DNA from: Udeniomyces pyricola
Taxonomy: Eukaryota > Basidiomycota > Tremellomycetes > Cystofilobasidiales > Mrakiaceae
Direction of reading: 5' to 3'
Length of the DNA stretch: 64,000 nt
NCBI GenBank assembly: GCA_039545295.1
Contig: BCIK01000001.1
Span: 1,054,001-1,118,000 of the forward strand
The notes below the pieces were generated by a model. The model saw nothing but the letters and a program-made list of their open reading frames with translations. It had not been told where the DNA came from and did not search any database. Below are positions 22,802 to 33,807 of the stretch, piece after piece. The position numbers were made by a program, and so were the translations under genes. Each line of letters opens with the position of its first letter. The first letter of the stretch is position 1.

Positions 22802-24057
22802 ATGGTGAGCTTATCGTTCCGTCTCGTGTGTATACTCCCGAGTCACCCTTTTCTCAACAGTACTCCCTACTTGCTCTCCTCAAAGTCAACCGCTTGCCGT
22901 CGACGTCTCATCCGAGATTTCAAGAGACTCTCCTCGGACCCTCCCTTTGGTGTCTCTGGCGCCCCATGCGCCGACAACCTCATGCTATGGAACGCCGTCA
23001 TCTTTGGACCTGGTGAGTCGTCAAGTTTGAAAGCCATCCCAACAGAGGTCGTGCGACCCGGAGAGGGAGACGCCGCAAGGAACGAAAGGGGCAGGCAAGC
23101 GATGCGATGGCTTCGCTCGTTTCCACAAACCCACGAAAGAGTCATCTTCCATCACGCCATTGGACTGTATCTCCGATGTTCTGCTCTACCTATGCTCTAC
23201 CCAAGCATACCAGACCGACAGTATCGATTTGACTTGCGGGAAGAGCTTGACCATTGCCACCCAGAAGGACGCGTGGAAGGACGCCGTCAGCGTCGGAGGA
23301 GGGCCCGCTTCTCCTCAACCGCTCTTCCCCTACCTTCTTTCGATCGCTACTCGCCCTTTGCGGATCCCTTGACCTTCAATCATCAGAGTCACTCTCATAA
23401 CCCTTTCCGGTTGCTAATTTCCCGTTGACTGATGCCTGATTTGACCTCTCTCCTTTGCACTTGGTCCGCTCACTCTTCTTGGTACCCTTAACAGCCGAAA
23501 CGCCTTTTGAGGACGGGACGTTCCGCCTGACGCTGACGTTCGAAGAATCCTATCCAAACAAACCACCCGTCGTCAAGTTTTTGTCCAAAATGTTCCACCC
23601 CAATGTCTATGCCAACGGCGAACTCTGCCTCGATATCCTTCAAAACCGATGGAGCCCGACCTACGACGTAGCTGCGATCCTGACCAGCATACAGAGTCTC
23701 TTCAATGACCCTAACCCCAACAGGTACGATTGAACAAAGCATCTTTGTGTCTCGAAATTCTCTCGCTTGTTCTCTGTCCCTTCAATACTCGTGATGAGAC
23801 AGGAAGAGAGGTCAGGACTAGTTGCAGCTCCTGACTTTGCTTTTCTCTCCCATCTTTTTGTAAACAGTCCAGCCAATGCCGAAGCCGCCCAACTTTACAG
23901 AGANAGCATGAAAGAATACGTCCGGCGAGTCAAGCAGACTGTTGAAGCGTCCTGGGTCGAAGGTGACGAGGGTGAGGAGGAAGACGAAGAAGATGAAGAC
24001 GAAGAAGAAGGGCGTGATGGCGAACCAATGGAAAGCACAACTACCGATCGAGCATAA
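22802..24057 (+). CDS. RAD6: Ubiquitin-conjugating enzyme E2, Rad6/Ubc2
   Basis: Four coding exons (22802-22804, 22886-23012, 23495-23723, 23868-24057) give 182 aa. The first coding exon is just the ATG, directly followed by GTGAGC. This start restores the family N terminus (M+[15 protein letters not shown]). The UBC fold is complete: [49 protein letters not shown] with the active-site Cys at position 88 exactly as in yeast Rad6, then [20 protein letters not shown] long Glu/Asp-rich C-terminal tail follows, as in fungal Rad6, where it helps histone H2B ubiquitylation. Rad6 also works with Rad18 in post-replication repair and Ubr1 in the N-degron pathway. Intron 2 is unusually long here (482 nt). 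Base 23904 is N and leaves one residue as Asp or Glu. Confidence 0.95.
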
Positions 24058-25378
24058 GTCAGGCTACAGCAGGGTTACGAAGGGACCGACCGGGAGGAGC
24101 GAGTGGTCATAGGACAAGGAGACTCATCATTCCCTGATTATGTGGCCAGACGAAAGGATGCAGGAAGGCGGGGGGGGGGCAAGTGGGAGAGGGAGAACCT
24201 GCGACGTCCGCATCCGCACATAAATTGACTCCTCCATCCCACCCTATCCCGCCCAAATCCTCAGCCAACAACCCTTCGGCGCGTTTTGGAGGAACGTGCC
24301 TTGACATTGAACATCGTTTCCACTATTCCCTTCTCATTCTCCTGTCATTCTCGTGATGCATCATCTCCTTTCCCATCCCGGACCATTCTACCCCTTCCAG
24401 CCATCCATGTAACAACAAACACTTGTAAATCCTCAACGTCAATTTCGAGTTTGATTCTGACATCGTCCCAATCATCCAACCATCTCACATTGCTCTTGAT
24501 GCTTCTACCTCAGCCCCTCCTATCTCATACTCGTGTTTTGACCCATCCCTCCCGTACTCTACTCGTCGCCCTTCTTGCTTTGTCGTTTTCCAATCTCTGT
24601 CAAACCTTGTGAGAGATCCCTCTTCTACAGTGCTTTCGTCTTCTCTTTCTCTCGTTCTTTGCACCACCTGTTTCCTTTTCTCATGACGATCGTTGTCTCG
24701 TCTGTCTCGTGTTGAACCTTGTTTCGTCTCTATGTGTTCACCGTTTCCTTCCCGCTAGTTTTCCTTCTTATAACGTCTCGAAGTCGTAGTTCTCTCACCC
24801 CTCATCACGTTTCACGATACACGGTCACCTCGATTGCCCTATGAATTGACCTTTTTTAGCCCTTCTCTCTTCCACCTTGTTTCGGTTACTGGTATTTAGG
24901 CGAATCTGGATAAGTTGATGTATATAATTATGAGTGATATGCAAATGATGGTGATGATAAATGAGTCAAAATGAGTCTGCAGCCACCAACTTTCTTTCCT
25001 TTTTTTTTTCTCTCCCACAGAATCACTAGTATATATTCAATCTCAGACGGACCAGAAACGGGAGTAATTGATATATCGATCGAAGCTGCTAATTGGATAT
25101 ATGTAGAAGGAGAGAGGCCCAGCAGCCGGCCACGTTGCTGTTTTGCCGTCAGAAACACATGCAAGACGTGCGGGTCTCATGAGAGATGCCGAGCTAAAGT
25201 AAGGACAGCTTTGGTCGTGCTGAGGGAGCTAGGATGTATGTGTGGAGGCCGTCAACAGGAAGACAAGGGCGTTNGGGACAACAAGGAGGGTGAAGGGCGG
25301 TCAGGGAAGCAGAAAGGGAGGGTCATCGTCGTTACTGAGCGCTACCGACTCACTCATACCTTGACTTTGTGCTGACAG
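24058..25378. other. RAD6 3' flank and gene-free region
   Basis: No frame here shows recognisable coding sequence or the missing N-terminal part of the GT90-like fragment downstream. One ambiguous base lies at 25274. Confidence 0.5.
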
Positions 25379-26043
25379 GTGGAAAGAGATCTACGATAGT
25401 CAAAGCAAGACATTGGAAGAAGCTGTCTCTAACTATGTCAAGGTTAGATATACCCCTCCCTCCCCCCTTCCAATTCACTGCGATCTTACGGGGTGCAGCG
25501 CGCGAGGTTTGCCGGATATGTTTGAGTCTGCATCGGCTGCATCATATCTGGCCACTCTGCTTACTCTGTCTATCCTCTTCCCTTTCCTATCATACACGCT
25601 GGGTCCGTTTCGTACCACCGACCCATCTGGCCCGCTGACTCATCAACTATGTATATCAGACCTACAACCGTCGGCCACCCGCAGGCTTCGCCGAGTGGTT
25701 CAAGTACGCCCAGGAGGTCGAGTCTCACTTCACGGACACGCCATTCCTGTTACTCGAACCGACAATCGCAGTATTCAGCGGAATGTCGCCCGACTACCTG
25801 CGATCGGAGATTGAGGAATTGCACAAGCGTGTCCCTGTGGTAAGTTTCATACAAGGTTCATCTCGCATGAACAGGATTGATCTGATCCTTTTATCCTCAT
25901 TTCTCTTATAATCTCAACTGACTCGTCTTTGTTATCCCATTACCCTGTCTGTAAAGATTGATCGGTTCTCACGAGACTTTACGACTTACATCGAAGATGG
26001 GCAATGCAAAGGTCGATCACAAGATACCTGGTACAAGATCCAG
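25379..26043 (+). pseudogene. GT90/CAP10-like glycosyltransferase fragment
   Basis: Three exon-like blocks (25379-25442, 25660-25839, 25957-26043) splice in frame. The first two read WKEIYDSQSKTLEEAVSNYV, then TYNRRPPAGFAEWFKYAQEV and FSGMSPDYLRSEIEELHKRV. That resembles the region just before the catalytic domain of CAP10-family (GT90) glycosyltransferases, where a W...QS.TLE.A..Y segment leads into RPP.GF..W..FA. CAP10 proteins are Golgi xylosyltransferases of fungal capsule and wall glycans. No upstream exon with a start codon or membrane anchor, and no downstream catalytic domain, could be found before the transposon. The piece therefore looks like a broken copy. The third block is weaker, and assignment of the family rests mainly on the second. 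Confidence 0.45.
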
Positions 26044-26506
26044 GTAGGCGCTCGAAGTGGCTGGGAATTCTGCGAGGTCAGTCAGGAAACCACGAGCATC
26101 GATCGACGTGTCGTCGACAGGCCACGGATCAACTTCGTGCAACGCTCGTTGCAGAAGAAGAAAAACCCGTCCGGGATGATGTTGACGCTCTCTCTTACTT
26201 TCAACTGTGGGCGACGCGAGAAATAATGCCATATGTATAGTTGCAGAGGTAGCTATTAATCTATCAACCCATTGGTATACCTAAAACGCAAGATGAAACG
26301 TTGCATTCACTGAGAGCTGTTGCATCGAGTACAATCAGAGTACATGGTGATATATATAATTGAGGGAGTTGACTGTAACAACAATCCTCCGAAGGACCTG
26401 ATTCGGGAGGATGTACTGTATTACGTCCTAGCTGATGCGTCATGATGATATACACGCTGTATTAGCTGATACTGTAAGGGGAAAGAACTGAGGTGAGGAG
26501 AAAGGG
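26044..26506. other. Gap between the GT90-like fragment and the transposase remnant
   Basis: AT-richer sequence without a coherent gene. The left end of the transposon should lie here or close by, but no convincing terminal inverted repeat is seen. Confidence 0.4.
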
Positions 26507-26775
26507 CTACGCGAAGACGTCATCGCAGGCCATAGTCACTGCGACGCACGACCGCGATCGCGTGCTGTTGGCCGCGCCACTCGAAGCGAAAGAACCGGAG
26601 TACTCGACCGACGCCCTCTTCCCTGACGAGATCTTCCGCCGCGCTGGGTCTGTGGGCTGATCTGTCGATGGCTTGATCGTACTGTCGACCATTGGGCGCA
26701 TACGTTGCATAGTGCAGATCAAACATCAGCAACAGGNCCGAAGNCAGCGTCACGAGGATGGATGTTAAGCATACC

Positions 26776-29700
26776 AAAATACGAGACATGTCCCGTTCAG
26801 CCCTCGCCTGCTCGTTCTTGTCCTCTTTGTCGAGGGTGAACTCGAGGGTGACACCGTGGGCAGCTTTCAGAGTATCGCGCATCAAGATCGTTGAATGTGT
26901 GACAAAACTGATCTTTTCGATCTCCGAAATCTGGATGCTGCGATCGTTGGAGATGGTTCGAAGATGGTTTCGGACCGAGTGACGGAGCGAGGAAGCCAAC
27001 TTTTTGATGTCAAAGTTTTCATCGACCGAACGTAGGAAGGTGCACTTGGACAGAGGGTCAAAATGACGATCGGGTAAGAGATCCTTCTTGACCATAAACG
27101 GGTCGGATTGGTCCGAATCGAACGCCAGAGATCGAACGACGGCGGCGCTCGGACGCCTGTTGCAGATCTCTCCGAGCTGGAGTAAAAAAGAAGAAAGAAA
27201 AAAGAAGAAAAAAAAGAAAGAGGGCATACGCTTCAGTCGAGTTGCGCGGAGCCGGGGATGGGGCGTCCCGACTGCTGACCCGTTCGAGAAACAAGACATA
27301 ACGGAAAAGATTCTCGGTCGGCTTGACGTTGCTGCCCAGGTGCGGCTTGAGCATCCCACAAAATCTTTCCATAACGAACGACCAGTAGCTCGAAGGAGGG
27401 CCATGAAGGCGGGTGTAAGCGGCGAGGTGAATGAGGCTGTGGAACGTTGAGGGGCAGAATGCCAACCGGCTTCTCTTGTAGCCATAGTAGAGCCTGGCGC
27501 AAGACGAGGGACGAAGCGGGACGACATGACCTTGTTGAGCATCTGAGTCAAGAATATATAGTGACTGACAGCAGACTCACTTCTCAAACTCCTGAACCCA
27601 CTCAACCATTCGCCTCTCCATCCCATCGAGCTTGTCTTTCTTGATCTCCACAGCGCTAAACTCGCGGATAAGATCCGAGAATCTGACGAAGTGCGAATAG
27701 TAAGGCTCGGGAAGGCAATGACGAAGAACGATCGGGCCAAGATGTTCGAGGAACAGACGCCAGTGATCAGCTTTCCAGAAATGGCGACTCGTCATCATGC
27801 TCTCGATTCGATCGACCCAATCCGAAGGGATTCTCTTGCCTGAGTCGATGAGGGCTTGACTCATCGCGTTCATCTCGGCGGGCTTGATGTGGAGGAGTTT
27901 CCCGTCGTCCTGGAAGCCTTTGAAATTGCCTTCCCAGATCTTGACGAGATTGGGCATAGCGTTCTCGTACGCTAGATGCATCGGATCAAACGGGAACGAA
28001 TCCGGAAACCGTATCGAGTCGAGTCGAGCAAGGATGGATTGAAGGCGAAGGACGCGGGATAAGTAAGATCTATCATGTAAAGCTACTGAAGGAACGGCCA
28101 ACATACCTTGCCAGTGATCCCGTGTTGCCTGATCAGGTCTTTCTTGTCCTTAGGCCTGCAATTCTCGATTTCGGTCGCGGCCTCGAGGAAATCTTGATGG
28201 GTGCGCGGGGTGGGGAGGCTGTTTTGATCGTACGTGGTGTATTGATCGGGCTCAGAGGTTTCGGGTAGGTCATCTGGTGGATGGAGTGGACAGTAGCTTG
28301 TCCCTCCTTTCCCTTCCTTATCGAGTACACCAAGGATGTGGCAGTATCGACATGGCCGTCGTCCGTTGTGACCCGTCATTTTCATGAGCTTCGTAGGTCC
28401 AGTTGAAGAGCATCAGTCAGTGAGGGGATCAAGGTGTCGCGGCGAGGAAAAGGCTGTAGTTACCTTGCTGATTGCGGGCATGGCGCCAAAACATAGGATC
28501 AGGAAGGCTCGGACTTTCCGTGTGTGACCAGAGAGTTTTCCTTCTGTGCCTCGAATGTAGACGTCGAAGCCGGTCGTACCGAACTTGATGAGGTCCTCAA
28601 CGAGAGGGGAGAGGAACGAGTCGAGGATCTTTTTCCCAGCGGTGGAGCCTGATAATCGGGTGCCTGCATAAGATCGTACAAGAGGTTATCATCAGATCGG
28701 CCGATCAGGAGAGGCGTCGCCGAGTGCGACTCACCAGGGACCAGACCGATGCAAATCAGGTTTTCCTTCCTGGTCCGAATCTCGGGAGGAAGATTGCAGT
28801 TGATCAGAATGATCGGCCAGCAGTCTACACGAGACCTGTCGAAGAGAAGGAAACCATCGGTCGAGAGTCCAACGAAAATGTTGAGCTTGTCGTCGCCGTA
28901 GCAGTGATTGTAGGTCTTGCCATCCATGACCACGCGTTCCTTCAGGAGAGACTTGACAAATTTCCCGTCGCGGACGTCTGCTAGGTATCCTTTGCTCGTG
29001 CTCGACTTTCCAAAGCGAAGGGCTTGGTCCAGGTATTGCCGTGATCGAAATTGGCTCAGCAATCGTTCGATCGGGGAGATGTAGTCGAACGTGTTGCGCC
29101 TTTTCTGCAGAGGGCATGGTTGAGAGCAACCAGCTTGTCAGGTTGAGGCTCTCACATGACGTCTATCATCTCTAGAGTACATAACGACGTACCCCGTTAG
29201 CCAGTCGTGCTTCGCCGCAGGAAGGACAGTTCTGGTACAAATCCCATGCGCCATTGAAACTCATGCACGAGTTGACGCATGCATCGTATGACGTTGTTTG
29301 GACTTTGGATAGCTGAGCCATCTTTTTGGCGAGCTTGAAAAGGGACGGGATTGCATACGACGAGCTCGGAAGGATATCCTTCCGAAGCATGTCGTAGAAC
29401 TTCCTGGAAATCTTGCAGTTGACCTTCCAGATGTTCATCTTTAGCACAAACAGATCTTCCGGTGAGAGATCAGTCTCGTCTGTGGAACAATAGGTAAGGT
29501 TAGCTCAAACTCATGAACGAGAGAGAGAGAGATGCTCGGCACAAACAAAGATCAGGGGAATCCTCCAACTGGCTTTCATCAACTTCCTCGTCGTCCTCAT
29601 CGTCATCATCCAAATCGTATCCCTTCTGCAGCAGCCTCTCTCGTTCCTCGGCTTCCGCGTCGATCTCGGCGCGACGTTCGATTTCTTCCGCCTGTGACAT

Positions 29701-30102
29701 CTTGTGGTAATCCTCGTCGCTCATCTCGGGGGATTCCTTGTCTTCCCAGCCATCGAGCTCTAGATCACTGGTTTCCGAGTCGGATTTGTCTTGGGTTTGA
29801 CCCAGCGAATTATCGTCGGGGAAGCTTTGATCGACTTCCATCTGACTCAAGGGGTCAGCTTGGTAACTTCGGGGCAAGTGGCGCGCACCTTGCACGTCAG
29901 ATTCAAGAGAGCTTCTCACCAGATCCGAATCTTCAAGACCTCCAGGTTCCTGGACTTGCATCTCGGCCCGGTCGAGATCAGGGGGGTCATCTCGCCCCAC
30001 CAAAGGCAAGGGGTTTCTGTATTTCGCTGTCCTGTACCCTTTGGCGCTCGTCAGACGGGGTGGTGGAACATAGGGATCCGGAGAAGCATCGAAGTTGGGC
30101 AT
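26776..30102 (-). pseudogene. Tnp2-family (CACTA) transposase, frameshifted
   Basis: The 5' half splices cleanly: 29547-30102, 29193-29479, 28735-29104, 28464-28663 and 28107-28388 are all in phase. It encodes an acidic N terminus, a Cys-rich motif (YDACVNSCMSFNGAWDLYQN, then CPSCGEARL), the transposase core (LSTDGFLLFDRSRVDCWPII, NCNLPPEIRTRKENLICIGL) and a second Cys motif (GRRPCRYCHILG). These are hallmarks of Tnp2-type transposases. Further on, FPDSFPFDPMHLAYENAMPN and later STFHSLIHLA, YTRLHGPPSSYWSFVMERF and MLKPHLGSN match the C-terminal region. They cannot be joined to the preceding exons by any GT-AG choice I could find (near 28070-28107 and 27545-27580), which implies frameshifts. 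Two ambiguous bases (26737, 26744) lie nearby. The 3' end is unresolved. Confidence 0.72.
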
Positions 30103-30317
30103 GAGAAGGCGTTTGGTCGTTGCGTCGACAGGGTGGTAGTTGGAGGCAGCTGGACTTTGGAAGGCTCCGCGAGCAAGACCGAGTCTGAGATCTCTCAAGT
30201 CCAGGATTTCCCACTTTCAGATGGCTATAACTTGCCTCATACTTGACAGATCCGGTCAGAAACTTTCATAGGGTCTTTGGCATGCCTAATGAGCTGAATT
30301 TCAGGTTCTATAGAAAA

Positions 30318-30390
30318 GTTCAGAATCGGCGCATTTATTCTGCGCCGATTCTGAGCTGATCGGCGCAGAATAAACGCGCCGATTCTGAAC
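30318..30390. repeat. Near-perfect palindrome with 32-bp arms
   Basis: Arm 1 is 30318-30349 and arm 2 is 30359-30390; they are reverse complements with one mismatch and a 9-nt loop. The core TTCTGCGCCGAT recurs in either orientation around it (near 30398 and 30438). It most likely represents transposon subterminal binding repeats; a folded single strand would make a long hairpin. Confidence 0.9.
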
Positions 30391-30462
30391 TGAAATAACT
30401 GCGCCGATTTCCAGAAATTCTGGATTGAGCGCACTATTTCTGCGCCGATGCTTCCCACAGTG

Positions 30463-30795
30463 CGAACGAGCTGCGTGAAAACGTAATGAGTCAACAACGT
30501 CACTAACCCTGCGCTTCTTCCGACAGCTCTAACTACTGAGCTCTTCGTACAGCTGATCGTAGGAGAGCGATGTTGTTTCCCCCACCGGCCTGGTCTCGTT
30601 TGATGGCGAGAGGTGGTAGAAGGCGACAGTGACGTCGTCCGTTTGATACGGAGATTGCCGACGTCGATGGATTCATAACGCATTTTACTTCTTCCGATAT
30701 ACTGCTCGGCCTGGCCTAGCAGACTGTCTCTCAGAGGTCCGATCATCAACATCTTTCCAGCTCCCACCCAGATACCTACACTCATACAGCTCGCC
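30463..30795. promoter_or_regulatory. Upstream region of the short-chain dehydrogenase
   Basis: 333 bp between the presumed transposon edge and the SDR start codon. The promoter of the SDR gene must lie here or within the palindrome side. No gene is seen. Confidence 0.4.
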
Positions 30796-33150
30796 ATGGT
30801 CTACACTGACAACCTCAAGGGCAAGAAGTTCGTCATCATCGGGGTGAGTGAATAAATGGCCTTTGCGATCGCATCGGCTCTCTTCTCTGGCCGCTGGTTC
30901 GCCTTCGCTTTCCTATTTCTTTCTCCGTCCACTCCTACTCTCAGCCTATGACAGCTAACCAAATCCGGTTCCATCCGACGTGGGAACTGAAACTTGAACC
31001 GCTAGGCTTCCACCGGCATCGGCTATTCCCTTGCATCAGCGCTCCTCACTCTCGGTGCTTCACATCTCTACATTGCTTCCTCTAACTCCTCACGCATCAC
31101 CCATGCCGCTCAGAAGCTTCAACGCGAAGCCGACGATCGAACCCAAGCGACGGTGCCTGGGACTCCAGGAGATGAGAGCCCTGTCGTCATCAAGGGTAGC
31201 GTTATCGATCTGAAGAGTGAGGAAAAGGTGAAGGCATGGTTTGAGGAGGTCGGAAAGTTTGATCATTTGGTTATTACGTGCGTATCAGTCGAAATGTGCT
31301 CCATGAGTCGACCAAAGAGTGGAAAGGCGCGGAGGAACATCATATAAACAGTACAAGCAGATCTGATTAGGTTGCTGCCATACGTCAGTAAGCTGTCGGT
31401 GATCTTTCATATTGACTCACACGCACATCATGCACATATCGTTCTATTTCCTACATCCTGACTGCAGTGCTGGAGACCATCTTCAGTAAGTTCTTCCATA
31501 AGCCTGACACTGTGTCTCTTCTCACTCATCATGCCCCACAAGCACAAAGTACTGTGATACACCTCTGATGAGCACAGAGTACAGCATATCAACCAAGCGT
31601 ACTTGTCTTCTGTAATTCCTCGTGGGTCATGTGGGTATATTCTGATGTTGCGGTGCTCTTGCTCTCATTCCGCCGTCTTTCTTCATTACGGTTGATATCT
31701 CCCAGAGCTCAAGCAGGACCTAATTATGACATTGACAAGAGTAAGCTTGTCAAATCCGATTGCATGAAAAAAAAAATGACCATGCAATGAATAGCTCCTC
31801 TGATCGATTGTTCATATCTTGCTTGTTTTTGTTCAATCTTTTCGGTCGACCAGGCATGTTCGACATTCGTTACTTTGGTCCGTTGTACTGCGTAAAGCAC
31901 TCGGCTCCATTCCTGTCCAAACTTGGTAGCATCACGTACGTTTGTCCAGCTACCGCGCTACCCATCTGCCTGCAAATACATGGGATGTAAATTTTCTCTC
32001 GGTTATACGATCAAGCTGATATCAGTTTTTTTTTTCGCGCTCCCTCAATCTTGCTGAACTGCAACTTATGCGTACTACTCATCTGTCGTCTCCACCAATC
32101 AATCATACCTTCCTGATTCTCCCTTCGGTCTCCTTCGCTTCCTCGACCCGCGTACGTTTTGGTCTGCTACAGATTCACCATCGGCACCCTTGTGAGCCAA
32201 CCCATGAAGGGCTACGCCCTCATTAGCTCGGTTCTTGGCTCCATCGTCTCGCTCGCAAAGGGACTGGCTGTCGAACTCGCCCCGTTGAGGGTCAACGTCG
32301 TTGCACCTGGTTTCGTCGATACGGAGGTACGTAGAAAACAGGGCATTGGCTTTCTCTTTCTCCGCTTGTAGATGTGCTCGTGGAGTGGAGAAGGCTTCAA
32401 TGTCCCGAGCAGGCTGAATATATCATGTGGCTAACTGGTCGCTCATCTACCTAACTTGCATATTACATCCCGAAACCCCCGTCCCCTCTTTCCTCCTATC
32501 CTGGTACTTCTGTACCCATTCACCAACCGATTGACGTGATACAACTTCTCGTCGTCTTTCTCTTGCCGGTCTGACCCCTCGTCGACCTAGCTGTGGAGCG
32601 ATATGCCCCTCTCCGCCAAAACCGCCATGTTCGACCAGATGGCCCAGAAACTCCCTGTCGGCCACTGTGCGCGCCCAGAGGAGATCGTCGAAGGCTATCT
32701 CTACCTCATGAGGTTCGTCTTTCGATTCCTCATTCGTAAAGATCATAGGGCCCTGATCTGACCGTACCTGATCACGAAATAACTTCCTCGTATAATTTGA
32801 CTTCTTGTCTCCCTCTCTGTCTCTCTCTCTCTCTCGCTCTCTGCCTTTTTGTCACTTTAGGTGCACATATGTGACGGGTGAAGTTCTACAGTACGTCCTC
32901 ATGCACATCATCGCTGATGACAAGTTCTCATTTCTCGGCTCGGGTTCTGATTCCGAGTATCAGTGTTCCTAACGTATACCGCGATCCTCCTTCGAATCCG
33001 CCATGTTTCCCCCTTTTTTTTTCCCCCCATTTTTTATTTGTACTGGGTCAACTTGCTCGTCGTTCTTCTTTTTCTCTCTCTCTTCTTCGGTTTCTTTTTG
33101 TTGCGTCGCTTGAGTACCAAAGGATCGATGGTGGACATTCCCTCGTCTGA
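30796..33150 (+). CDS. Short-chain dehydrogenase/reductase, atypical active site
   Basis: Nine exons (30796-30843, 31006-31277, 31468-31485, 31706-31740, 31854-31935, 32173-32326, 32591-32712, 32861-32890, 33123-33150) give 262 aa, a normal SDR length. The Rossmann cofactor motif is split by intron 1 and reads IIGASTGIGYSLASALL. Later landmarks are HLVITAGDHL, FDIRYFGPLYCVKHSAPFL, ELAPLRVNVVAPGFVDTELW, ARPEEIVEGYLYLM and TGEVLQIDGGHSLV. Where classical SDRs carry YxxxK, this protein reads KGYALISSVLGSIVSLAKGL with no correctly spaced Tyr-Lys pair. This matches a fungal subgroup with degenerate active sites, so substrate and even catalysis are uncertain. Exons 3, 8 and 9 are 18, 30 and 28 nt. 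Intron 7 uses a GTTCGT donor. Confidence 0.83.
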
Positions 33151-33807
33151 TAAAAGGCTGATGCGGGCACAACTAGATTACCACCATCACCTTGATTTTT
33201 GTTTCTCATGCAACGAGAAAAAAAAAAAGGTTCCTTACGACACATCCATGATCATTCTTCTGTTGGAACACCCTATGTATCTATCTATGACTCTTACCAC
33301 GAGCTGATGAACGGTCGGCACTTTCAGTGGTCTTCTATGCTTGTGAGGCGGCCTGCTTCATGTATTCATCAAAGGCATGCAATGCGATGTGAGACTACCA
33401 GGGTTGATCGACCCGACTAGCAAGGGGAAAATGAATGAAGAAAGAAAGACAGATATAGAAGTGTGATACAGGTGAGTTTCTCTTGGGGAAATGTAAGAAG
33501 TGGAATGGAGAATGTCGATCGATCGTCGGACGGAAGGAAAGAACGACCTCAGATTAGAAGTGGAAGGGAGGAAGCAAGGGGGCTGGGCTGGGGTTGGGTG
33601 GGTGGATGGGAACGAAAGCTAGGTGCGATCGATGGGTTGTAAATATAGCCATTCGAAGCGAGTGGAACATCATGCAGAAAAAGAAAGGAGAAAGAAAGAG
33701 TTGACGAGCAAGGAAACAAGGGCTCTCAGCTTGGGTCAACCAGTAAACCATTAAGCTTGAAACCATGTATCGCCCCCCGCCCCCCCTCCCTTGATCGACT
33801 AATCGCC
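33151..33807. other. Convergent intergenic region
   Basis: The 3' flanks of the SDR and KIN17 genes. A C homopolymer-rich patch lies near 33771-33787. No gene is seen. Confidence 0.6.

Larger units (their letters stand above)
26507..30462 (-). mobile_element. CACTA/EnSpm-type DNA transposon, decayed
   Basis: The body is a Tnp2-family transposase gene on the minus strand. To its right (30318-30390) lies a large palindrome, and several more copies of the core TTCTGCGCCGAT follow to about 30450, as subterminal repeats would. A possible terminus, CACTGTGGGAAGC read on the minus strand, ends at 30462. A matching left terminus and a target-site duplication were not found, so the left boundary is nominal. 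The element lies beside a truncated GT90-like fragment. The transposase frame is broken at least twice, so the copy is probably no longer autonomous. Confidence 0.65.

Noticed and set aside
26308..26312. CACTG as a possible left transposon terminus
   Set aside because: The following bases do not match the right-end sequence CACTGTGGGAAGC, and no target-site duplication is seen.
30237..30797. 186-codon minus-strand frame over the palindrome and SDR promoter
   Set aside because: It runs antisense through the inverted repeat and the SDR start; its sequence shows no family and is best explained by chance.
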